Source: Promethearchaeota archaeon
GTDB lineage: Archaea > Asgardarchaeota > Lokiarchaeia > Sigyniarchaeales > SOKP01
NCBI GenBank assembly: GCA_004524385.1
Contig: SDNM01000008.1
Location: 1-14,099 of the forward strand
Direction: 5' to 3'
Length of the DNA stretch: 14,099 bases
Positions 7,604-13,580 of this stretch are shown here, piece by piece. Made by a program: the position numbers and the translations under genes. A model generated the notes under the pieces. It did no database searches. It saw nothing but the letters and a program-made list of their open reading frames with translations, and was not told the DNA's origin. Positions within the stretch are counted from its first letter, which is position 1. Each line of letters starts with the position of its first letter.

Positions 7604-8380
7604 TTGAAGATTAAATTGCTTTTATTAATATCAATAGTGTTTATAGGATTTATTGTTATTACTACTTCAAATGTAGTTGCATCAAATTATGATATTGGTG
7701 TTGATGAAGGCGATTCATTTACCTGGAAATGCAATATATGTGATGAAAAGAAAATGGAGGATTTATTTGGAAAAAATTGGAATTCTAATGGAACGGGTCT
7801 TTTTGAGGAATTAAAACGCGGAAATCGGATGAGATTGACGGTTAAAGATACTGATAAAGATTTAAGAATATATAATCCAAAATCACAAAAAAATGAGGAA
7901 TTTTTTAGTGTTACTTTTAAAAAGTGGATATGGACGAATGATGATAAATGGGGCGATTATGATTATAAAGACCAAATTACACATTATTCTGATCCAAAAG
8001 ATTATTCTGATGATTTAATATTTCCAAATTCTGCTCCAATTTGGCTCCCTCTTCCATTAGATGACTATTTAAAAGAAATAGATTTATATGAGGGTTATTC
8101 TATTGATACCAGATCCAGAACAATATTAGCTATAAGTTGTGAAATTGAAAAATATGATTTGAAAGGTGATTATCCTACTGAATACATTAAAATTCACGCA
8201 ACATATAATGATCAAGGTATTTTAAAGTCATATAAGCTGTATATTGAAAATCATCAGATAATTGTCGAAATTGTTATTGATAATCATCAGATAATTGTCG
8301 AATTTTTTATACCAATAATATTTGTTATATTTTATATTGGAATTATATATTTAATTTACAAAAAGGTTTTAATAGGTTAA
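7604..8380 (+). CDS. Secreted, membrane-anchored surface protein of unknown function
   Basis: This 258-residue protein has a clear signal peptide (MKIK, a hydrophobic core to about residue 20, and a cleavage region near VVAS at 24-27). Its C-terminal membrane helix spans about residues 234-252 (IPIIFVIFYIGIIYLIY), followed by a short basic tail, KKVLIG, on the cytoplasmic side. The ectodomain opens with YDIGVDEGDSFTW, a beginning like that of many archaeal secreted proteins with beta-rich domains. It carries a CNIC pair (Cys43, Cys46) that could bind metal or form a disulfide; a further Cys is at 179. Just before the anchor, 11 residues are duplicated (IENHQIIVEIV, then IDNHQIIVEFF) by a tandem DNA repeat. 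Translation starts at TTG behind an AGAGGA site. No family is recognised. The gene follows the GT87-like gene in the same orientation, so it could be a glycosylated envelope protein. Confidence 0.8.
   Translation: MKIKLLLLISIVFIGFIVITTSNVVASNYDIGVDEGDSFTWKCNICDEKKMEDLFGKNWNSNGTGLFEELKRGNRMRLTVKDTDKDLRIYNPKSQKNEEFFSVTFKKWIWTNDDKWGDYDYKDQITHYSDPKDYSDDLIFPNSAPIWLPLPLDDYLKEIDLYEGYSIDTRSRTILAISCEIEKYDLKGDYPTEYIKIHATYNDQGILKSYKLYIENHQIIVEIVIDNHQIIVEFFIPIIFVIFYIGIIYLIYKKVLIG
8242..8302 (+). repeat. Tandem 33-bp direct duplication, in frame inside the surface protein gene
   Basis: The 28-nt sequences at 8242-8269 and 8275-8302 are identical at 27 positions and start 33 bp apart, so the unit is 11 codons. 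They encode the duplicated NHQIIVE motif immediately before the C-terminal membrane helix. The near identity at synonymous positions points to a recent duplication. Confidence 0.9.
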
Positions 8381-8410
8381 GATAAACTAATACAAAAATG
8401 GTGATATGAA

Positions 8411-9136
8411 ATAGAAATAATACCTGCGATTGATATTAGCAGTGGAAAATGCGTAAGATTGTATAAAGGAGAAAAGGGAACTGAAAGGATATATTACAAG
8501 AATCCTCTCGATGCGCTGGATTTTTGGATTAGTCAAGGATCACAACGAATACACTTTGTAGATTTAGATGGAGCATGGGGCTCAGATAAGAACAAAGAAT
8601 TATTAAAAAAAATGATAAAAAAAGCATCAAATAAATCAAAAGTTCAAATTGGAGGAGGAATCAGAAGCCTTGACGCAGCAAAAGAACTTATTAAAATTGG
8701 TGCTGACCGAGTTATAATTGGAACGTTAGCTATAAACCAACCTGAGATTATTAAAAAATTAGCAGATGAGGTTGGTTCTAAACATATTATTGTTGCTTTA
8801 GATTATAAACAGGGAAAGATTTCTACACACGGATGGACGAAACAAACAGACAAGGATCCATTCAGTTTTGGTAAAAAGATCGAGAATTTAGGTGCGGGAT
8901 ACATTCTCTTCTCTTCAGTGGAAGCTGATGGGGCGTTTACTGGTCCCGATTTTGGAAATATTGAGAAGATGATCAAATCTGTTAAAATACCTGTATATGC
9001 TGCTGGTGGAGTCAGGTATGAAAATGATGTTGAAAAGCTTAAAAAAATAGGTACTTATGGTGTAATCATAGGTAAAGCTTTTTACGAAGAGAAACTTCCT
9101 TTTTCAATAATAAAAAATGCTAAATATAATGATTAA
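8411..9136 (+). CDS. hisA: HisA-like phosphoribosylformimino-AICAR ribotide isomerase, with abnormal 5' end
   Basis: HisA catalyses an Amadori rearrangement in histidine synthesis. This protein has the full TIM-barrel set: IIPAIDISSGKCVRLYKG at the start, HFVDLDGAWG, VQIGGGIRS, VALDYKQGKISTHGW, a VEADGAFTGPD phosphate-site loop and YAAGGVR. The catalytic acids expected from T. maritima HisA (Asp8 and Asp127) correspond to the Asp in PAID and the one in ALDYK. The first in-frame standard start is TTG at 8459, but starting there would delete the first strand and the catalytic PAID. Upstream, the frame is open only to a TGA at 8402-8404 and contains no ATG, GTG or TTG. The coordinates given start at an ATA preceded by GGTGAT, which would place the catalytic Asp at residue 8. 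Alternatively, the ATG at 8406 becomes in frame if one A is added to ATGAAATAG, giving MKIEIIPAID. No other histidine genes are nearby. Confidence 0.85.
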   Translation: MEIIPAIDISSGKCVRLYKGEKGTERIYYKNPLDALDFWISQGSQRIHFVDLDGAWGSDKNKELLKKMIKKASNKSKVQIGGGIRSLDAAKELIKIGADRVIIGTLAINQPEIIKKLADEVGSKHIIVALDYKQGKISTHGWTKQTDKDPFSFGKKIENLGAGYILFSSVEADGAFTGPDFGNIEKMIKSVKIPVYAAGGVRYENDVEKLKKIGTYGVIIGKAFYEEKLPFSIIKNAKYND

Positions 9137-9207
9137 AAATAGTAATACAAAATACCATAAAATTTATTTAATTTAACGATAAATTAATAACTCTAAAAAT
9201 TAAAAAA

Positions 9208-9957
9208 ATGCTGCAATTTCTTATTTTACAGGAATACTGGATTATTTTCTTGCCAGCATTTTTATTAGGTTTACTTCACACTGTTATGCCATGTGAGGAC
9301 AAGGCTCTCTTCTGTTTTTATAGTTTTGGAGTAACTAAAGACCCCAAAAGCAGTTTCTTTATATTAATTTTATATGGACTTGGTCTAATGACTGCAAATT
9401 TAACTATTGCCATTATTAGTATTCTAATTAGTTTAATTCCATTAATATTACTCCCCTCTGTTGTTTTAGATCCACATACTATAACCTTTTTCGGTGCATT
9501 TTCTTCTACATTTGTAGCTATTGCTTTTTTATTTTTTATCACGAGGAAGGACTACTTCCCACATTCAAAGTATAAAGATAGTATTATGAATTTGGATTGG
9601 AATAAACGAAGAACACCTTTTATCTTTGGACTTCTTGCAGGATTTCCCCCTTGTTTATTCGAATTATATATATATTCTCAATGTTTAATCTTTTCTTTAA
9701 GTTACGGATGGTTAGAAGGATTTTTTACAGTATTCTATTTTTCACTGGGAACATTAATAGGCTTATTCCCATTGGCAGTTGCAAAACGAACTGCTGAAAC
9801 GATATTACCGAAGGAAACGAAAATGGAAGAATCTAAGAAAACAAAAAAGAATACTATTTATGTAATTATGTTATTGATAATAATCGGTGTCAACATAATT
9901 ATTATGGTTTTGAGCTTCTTACAAATTAATCTTTTTACAGTTTCCCGTTTAAAATAA
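9208..9957 (+). CDS. CcdA/DsbD-like transmembrane protein (LysE/DsbD superfamily)
   Basis: This 249-residue protein has about six or seven membrane helices. Two halves start with similar sequences: GLLHTVMPCEDKA (residues 21-33) and GLLAGFPPCLFE (141-152). Each carries a Pro-Cys at the end of its first helix (Cys29 and Cys149). Paired Pro-Cys motifs in the first and fourth helices are the signature of CcdA and the DsbD membrane domain, which carry reducing equivalents from cytoplasmic thioredoxin to extracytoplasmic thiols. The related NicO/UreH-like and TauE-like transporters share the fold, so metal or anion transport remains possible. The halves are joined by a charged loop (about 112-136), and a C-terminal extra helix follows a Lys/Glu-rich linker (200-215). 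Extra cysteines sit at 36 and 159. No thioredoxin-like partner is adjacent. Family level is probable; the transported electron or ion is not certain. Confidence 0.68.
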   Translation: MLQFLILQEYWIIFLPAFLLGLLHTVMPCEDKALFCFYSFGVTKDPKSSFFILILYGLGLMTANLTIAIISILISLIPLILLPSVVLDPHTITFFGAFSSTFVAIAFLFFITRKDYFPHSKYKDSIMNLDWNKRRTPFIFGLLAGFPPCLFELYIYSQCLIFSLSYGWLEGFFTVFYFSLGTLIGLFPLAVAKRTAETILPKETKMEESKKTKKNTIYVIMLLIIIGVNIIIMVLSFLQINLFTVSRLK

Positions 9958-10002
9958 AAAATAAAAAATGGACTATGTAAAGAATTTAAATCTGAATTTT
10001 TT

Positions 10003-10018
10003 TATATTAATATATAAG
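10003..10018 (+). promoter_or_regulatory. TATA-like promoter of the large zinc-finger/winged-helix gene
   Basis: TATATTAATATATAAG sits about 40-54 nt before the ATG at 10057. With the usual archaeal 22-27 nt spacing to the transcription start this would leave a short leader of roughly 15-25 nt, which contains AGAGAGAT as a possible weak ribosome binding site. Confidence 0.5.
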
Positions 10019-10056
10019 AGAGATAAAAGAAAAAATATTAATAAAGATAAGATATC

Positions 10057-12429
10057 ATGGCGACGGAAAAATGTTTGTTCTGTGACAGTTCACGCATAGA
10101 ATTTAAATGCGAAAAATGTAAAACTAGCTTTTGTATTAACCACACAGCAACAACGGAGTTATGGGAATGTAAGAAACATAATCAACAATACTCAAAAGCG
10201 AAAGCTGCTGAATTACAATATCGCTGTTCAATTATGGAAGATAGTTCTTGTCCAGATTGTGGTGCTATTTTGAGAATCGAGCAGTTATCGTCAGGTCAAT
10301 ATTATCTGCAATGTAGCAACCCAGAAGATGGGTGGAATTCATATTTAAAAACACCTGGCATATTTTATCCATCCGAAGACCAATTAAAAAAAGAAGCAAG
10401 AAGGTATAATCTTATTCAATCCTTTTCGAAGTGTAATAAAAAATTAAAACACATTATTGGAAAAGAAATTTGTCCTAAATGTTTCTTAGACCTTTTAAAG
10501 AGAGCTCCTACAACGAGTTTTTCGTCTATAATGGATGCGTTTCACATCTCAGCAGAACAGATGTTAAAATTAATTAAGAAATATATTGAAGAAGAACGAA
10601 TATATGGAATTATTGATTCTAAAAATCGAATATTTTATTATATATCTTTTGAGATGCGAAAGAAATTAGCTACAAAAATTCAAAAAGAGGGTATTATAAA
10701 GGTAAAAGATTTAGCATTGATGCTGGATATGAATTCAGATATGGCCCTTAAAGTAATTTACAAGCAAATCAGTAAATTCCAAATTAAAGGAGCATTTTCA
10801 AAAGATAAAAGAATATATTATTCTCAGAACTATATTACTGATAATTTAATAAAAACTATTAATGAAAAAGGTCGAATTCCGTTAATTGAGCTTGCTAAAA
10901 GGTTTAATATGCCCTCTGAGTTAATTAAGAATAATTGTATTAATCTTATGAAAACTAAAGCTATTAATGGATATTTTGCTGATCATGGTAAACAAATAAT
11001 TACTATCAATCAAATTTATAGTGAGATTAAAAAATTTTCAAAAGATATGGGAGTATTTAAACTTTCAAAACTTGCTGAAAAACAGAATATCGCTTTGGAA
11101 TTAAGTAGAAAAAGTCTTCACGAAATGATTAAAAGTGGTGATATTAGGGGAATATTTACTCAACGAAGGGAATTCATGACAACGAAACATCTCGAAACAA
11201 AACTAAAAGAACTCACGAGAGCATACAGAAACTTAAAATTGAAAGAATTATCAAATAGATTAGGAGTGACAGAGGCAACTATTGAAGAAAATTTAGCAAT
11301 ATTAATCGGAAGGGGAGAGATAGATGGATATATTGACTCTCAAAAAAAAATGCTTGTAGCCTATGATGTACCAATAGCTTCAAGAAAGGCGGCTCAAGTT
11401 TCAAAAGAAAAAATTGAGCCAAAAGATGAGGGGAAAATTGAAGCGTTACGCGATTATGATTTTATAGGAGGTCAACTTCATTTCAAAGTTGTTGTGAGAA
11501 ATCATAGTGATATGGCGATTAATAATGTAAAAGTTGTATTAGATGCTCCTACAAGCTACAATTTAAAACAATCTTTAATTACTATTCCGGTCATTGAACA
11601 AGGGAATTCAAGGGGAGTAGATTTCTATTTAGAACCTAAGGAATGTGGAATTTCTAATATTGGTGGAACTGTCATTTACAAAAATACTATTGGTGAGCAA
11701 AAAACGATTCATGTGAGAAAAAAAGAAGTACAAATTAAATGCCCATTGGTTTGTTCCTCTTTAGCCACAATTGAGGATTGTCAATTATCAATTAAAGACC
11801 TTCCTAATGATGCTCGGGCTTTTTTAATTGCTGATTTAGATCCTCGATTAGCTTATAGAGCTGGAATTAGAACTTTAAAAAATTTTGATACGAGTATGAT
11901 TACATCTCATGAAGGTGGCGATGCAGAAAAAAGCTATGAAGCAGAGGCTTGGTTCTGTAGTGAAGCTAAGGTCACGGGCGGTAGGATAATTGTAAGAGTG
12001 TTCGTTTCATCTGCAAATCAATCCTTGGAAATAAGAGTTTGGTGCGCCAACCCAGGCCAGCTTACGGGATTTCTCGCTCGCGTTATAGAATTGCTCTATG
12101 AACAAATAGAAATTATTCGCAAGATCAAAAGTGAAGAACGAGAAAAAACGCTCGATGTCATGGCAATAACCCAAAATTTGGCAGAGGTAAGCGATTATTG
12201 CATGCTTCGTTGGAAAGCACAAAACATAAGAACTAAATTACACGATACATTTATTCGGTTAAGAAAGATTATTGGAGAAGATAGCCCAGTCCTAGGGAGA
12301 ATTGAATTCTGGCTTACAAGATTAAATAAATATGAGAAGGACGAAAGTATTAGTGAGGATGATGCGGACCGCCTTGTTAATGATGTAGAAAGCTTCAGAA
12401 ATGTATTGACTAGAACTTTAAAAATTTAA
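10057..12429 (+). CDS. Large multidomain protein: N-terminal zinc fingers, five winged-helix repeats, beta-sandwich and helical C-terminus
   Basis: The 790 residues divide into clear parts. Residues 6-41 hold an AN1/B-box-like zinc finger (C6-C9, C18-C21, C26-H29, C38-H41). A second zinc-binding region uses C57, C65-C68 and C86, and a third C126 and C139-C142. Five units of about 60-70 residues follow (about 150-195, 210-255, 270-316, 331-375, 388-436). Each has a winged-helix pattern: K..DLA..L.., a recognition-like helix, then I.G.., and a final aromatic strand (IYGIIDSKNRIFYYI; IKGAFSKDKRIYY; INGYFADHGKQIITI; IRGIFTQRREFMTT; IDGYIDSQKKMLVAY). Residues 460-556 look like an immunoglobulin-like beta-sandwich (FKVVVRNHSDMAINNVKVVL). 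Residues 570-680 form a mixed strand/helix domain and the rest is helical. Tandem winged helices of this kind occur in PCI-type scaffold proteins and in UFL1, suggesting a scaffold rather than a simple transcription factor. Function is unknown. Confidence 0.85.
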   Translation: MATEKCLFCDSSRIEFKCEKCKTSFCINHTATTELWECKKHNQQYSKAKAAELQYRCSIMEDSSCPDCGAILRIEQLSSGQYYLQCSNPEDGWNSYLKTPGIFYPSEDQLKKEARRYNLIQSFSKCNKKLKHIIGKEICPKCFLDLLKRAPTTSFSSIMDAFHISAEQMLKLIKKYIEEERIYGIIDSKNRIFYYISFEMRKKLATKIQKEGIIKVKDLALMLDMNSDMALKVIYKQISKFQIKGAFSKDKRIYYSQNYITDNLIKTINEKGRIPLIELAKRFNMPSELIKNNCINLMKTKAINGYFADHGKQIITINQIYSEIKKFSKDMGVFKLSKLAEKQNIALELSRKSLHEMIKSGDIRGIFTQRREFMTTKHLETKLKELTRAYRNLKLKELSNRLGVTEATIEENLAILIGRGEIDGYIDSQKKMLVAYDVPIASRKAAQVSKEKIEPKDEGKIEALRDYDFIGGQLHFKVVVRNHSDMAINNVKVVLDAPTSYNLKQSLITIPVIEQGNSRGVDFYLEPKECGISNIGGTVIYKNTIGEQKTIHVRKKEVQIKCPLVCSSLATIEDCQLSIKDLPNDARAFLIADLDPRLAYRAGIRTLKNFDTSMITSHEGGDAEKSYEAEAWFCSEAKVTGGRIIVRVFVSSANQSLEIRVWCANPGQLTGFLARVIELLYEQIEIIRKIKSEEREKTLDVMAITQNLAEVSDYCMLRWKAQNIRTKLHDTFIRLRKIIGEDSPVLGRIEFWLTRLNKYEKDESISEDDADRLVNDVESFRNVLTRTLKI

Positions 12430-12477
12430 AATATCATTCTCAATTGGATGCAATAAATATATAAATTTTAATATCTA

Positions 12478-12488
12478 ATTATATATAA
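12478..12488 (+). promoter_or_regulatory. TATA box of the NikR-like regulator gene
   Basis: ATTATATATAA is centred about 30 nt upstream of the GTG at 12513, so transcription would begin almost at the start codon, giving a leaderless message. This supports choosing that GTG. A second TATA-like tract (AAATATATAAATT, about 12455-12467) lies just upstream. Autoregulation by the ribbon-helix-helix product is possible, but no clear operator palindrome is visible. Confidence 0.5.
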
Positions 12489-12512
12489 AGCAAAGAGATA
12501 AATAAAAAAAAG

Positions 12513-12947
12513 GTGGTATTCATTCCCATTGTTTCCGTGTCTCTTAATGACAACCTTAAGAAGTTCTTGGATAAACTAATTTCTAACAATAAGTACAAGA
12601 ACAAATCTAAACTAATTAGGGATGCAATATTGAGATTACAGCAAAGTCCTGACTTTTCAAATATGGATGCTGCAACTATTGATTTTTTTACTCCATTAAC
12701 TAAAAAAATTATCGGAAATATGATCATCGTCGTGCCTAATGATATAAATATTCTAAAAAAATTGAATAAAATAGAAAATAACTATAGTGATCAGATTGTA
12801 AGTAAAAATCAGCAATTTTATACTAATAATCCTCACAATACATTCTTTATGGTTTTTGAGGGAAGCCTTCAAGATTTTCGTAGCATTGTAGTTGAAATCA
12901 ATAGTATAAAGGAAATTAAAAACTTCAGGTATCTAATCATCAATTAA
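12513..12947 (+). CDS. NikR-like ribbon-helix-helix transcriptional regulator with divergent C-terminal domain
   Basis: This 144-residue protein has an N-terminal ribbon-helix-helix (CopG/NikR type): the strand PIVSVSLND (residues 5-13), helix LKKFLDKLI (15-23), and KNKSKLIRDAILRLQ (29-43) as the second helix. The C-terminal half looks like the ACT-like regulatory domain of NikR (IIGNMIIVVPND, then NTFFMVFEGSLQDFRSIVVEINSIKEIKNFRYLII), and the total length is typical of NikR. The nickel ligands expected there (three His and one Cys in E. coli NikR) are mostly missing; the matching region reads QQFYTNNPHNTFF with a single His and no Cys. It probably senses something other than nickel, or works without a metal. 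Start is GTG, supported by TATA spacing. It faces the same way as the genes on both sides, and its targets are unknown. Confidence 0.78.
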   Translation: MVFIPIVSVSLNDNLKKFLDKLISNNKYKNKSKLIRDAILRLQQSPDFSNMDAATIDFFTPLTKKIIGNMIIVVPNDINILKKLNKIENNYSDQIVSKNQQFYTNNPHNTFFMVFEGSLQDFRSIVVEINSIKEIKNFRYLIIN

Positions 12948-13015
12948 CAACTTTTTCTTAACTTGAACACTTAATAATATTAATAAAATTAACAGATAAT
13001 TTTAGGTTTGAAATT

Positions 13016-13375
13016 ATGGGAAAGCCAAAATATGGAAAAGGGATGCAAAAAAAGGGTGGAGCATCAAAGGGCTCCGCAGGAAAAGGAGGAGCCCCAATAA
13101 AAGGGGGAAAAATAAAAGCAAGCCATATATTAGTTAATAAGCTAAGTATGGCACAAGAAATTTATGAAGATTTGCAAGCTGGTGAAAACTTTGAAAAACT
13201 CGCAAGAAAGTATTCTGAGTGCCCGAGTAAGAATAAAGGAGGTAATTTAGGGGAATTTCCAAAAGGTAAAATGGTATCCGAATTCTGGAATGCTTGTACA
13301 AGATTAAAGATCGGAGCAATTTCCCAGCCTGTCAAAACCCAATTTGGATATCATATTATTAAACGAATAAGGTAA
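13016..13375 (+). CDS. Parvulin-type peptidyl-prolyl cis-trans isomerase with basic Gly/Lys N-terminal extension
   Basis: This 119-residue protein catalyses proline cis-trans isomerisation. The parvulin domain runs from about residue 33 to the end: KASHILV with the first conserved His37, FEKLARKYSECPS (59-71), GGNLGEFPKGKMVSEFW (75-91), and FGYHIIKRIR with the second conserved His113. Cys69 occupies the position of the usual acidic or Cys active-site residue. Residues 1-32 form a disordered-looking extension rich in Gly and Lys (KGGASKGSAGKGGAP). There is no signal peptide, so it acts in the cytoplasm. The extension resembles in composition and placement that of eukaryotic Par14 (PIN4), a nucleolar and ribosome-associated parvulin, which hints at nucleic acid or ribosome binding. 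The start is supported by AGGT 8 nt upstream. The gene converges with the tRNA gene, with only 9 nt between. Confidence 0.93.
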   Translation: MGKPKYGKGMQKKGGASKGSAGKGGAPIKGGKIKASHILVNKLSMAQEIYEDLQAGENFEKLARKYSECPSKNKGGNLGEFPKGKMVSEFWNACTRLKIGAISQPVKTQFGYHIIKRIR

Positions 13376-13382
13376 AAAAAAA
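13374..13382 (-). terminator. Oligo-T terminator of the tRNA gene
   Basis: A run of nine Ts on the minus strand begins 2 nt past the tRNA discriminator base. It overlaps the stop codon of the convergent parvulin gene. An oligo-U tract right after a tRNA is the usual archaeal termination signal. Confidence 0.65.
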
Positions 13383-13384
13383 TA

Positions 13385-13488
13385 TAGCCGAGCACGGAAT
13401 TTCGAAGAGCGACGCCACATCGCTAATTACTCGAACCGTGGTCCAGGGGTTCAGGGCCCCCGATGCTTGGCCACTACACCACTCGGCT
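13385..13488 (-). tRNA. tRNA-Gln (anticodon CUG) with a T-loop intron
   Basis: The minus strand folds as a tRNA. The acceptor stem is AGCCGAG with CUCGGCU (7 perfect pairs) and discriminator A73. U8-G9 are followed by D-stem GUGU/GCAU around AGUGGCCAA, which has the conserved A14, G15, G18-G19 and A21. The anticodon stem is GGGGG/CCCCU around CCCUGAA (anticodon CUG at 13454-13452). The T-stem is CACGG/CCGUG. The A1-U72 pair and the D-loop are as in archaeal tRNA-Gln. The T-loop is interrupted; removing 31 nt restores the standard seven-base loop UUCGAGU. The mature tRNA is 73 nt, and CCA is not encoded. Position 33 is C, where U is almost universal, and the D and anticodon stems each contain one G-U pair. 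These oddities do not disturb the overall fold. Confidence 0.92.
13399..13429 (-). other. tRNA intron (31 nt) at position 59/60 with bulge-helix-bulge splice motif
   Basis: On the minus strand the exon stem CACGG/CCGUG is followed by a four-pair helix, UUCG with CGAA. This is flanked by 3-nt bulges, AGU on the 5' side and AUU on the 3' side. Cutting each bulge after its second base, as archaeal splicing endonuclease does, removes exactly 31 nt and leaves UUCGAG+U, a normal T-loop. The intron itself forms a hairpin, AGCGA-UGUGGCG-UCGCU. The exact agreement of motif, cut sites and loop length makes the call strong. Confidence 0.9.
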
Positions 13489-13545
13489 TTATTTTATTAA
13501 AACTTAAGATTCCTAAAAAGTTTTTCTTTCACATAAGAATGGGAA

Positions 13546-13556
13546 TTTAAATATAT
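13546..13556 (+). promoter_or_regulatory. TATA-like element upstream of the structured element
   Basis: TTTAAATATAT preceded by GGGAA (a purine-rich stretch where a BRE would lie) is centred about 26 nt before 13577. A plus-strand transcript from it would begin just before the first hairpin of the structured element. The same bases could serve the divergent tRNA gene, though they lie about 60 nt from its 5' end. Confidence 0.35.
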
Positions 13557-13580
13557 CGATCAGATAGATTTTTATAGTTC

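Noticed and set aside
8459..9136. HisA starting at the TTG at 8459
   Set aside because: This would remove the first beta strand and the catalytic Asp of PAID, which is clearly encoded just upstream in the same frame.
13434..13461. Reading the tRNA as Phe (anticodon GAA) so that a U would sit at position 33
   Set aside because: Shifting the loop destroys the anticodon stem: GGGCC cannot pair with CCUGG in the needed register. GGGGG/CCCCU with anticodon CUG is the only sound fold.
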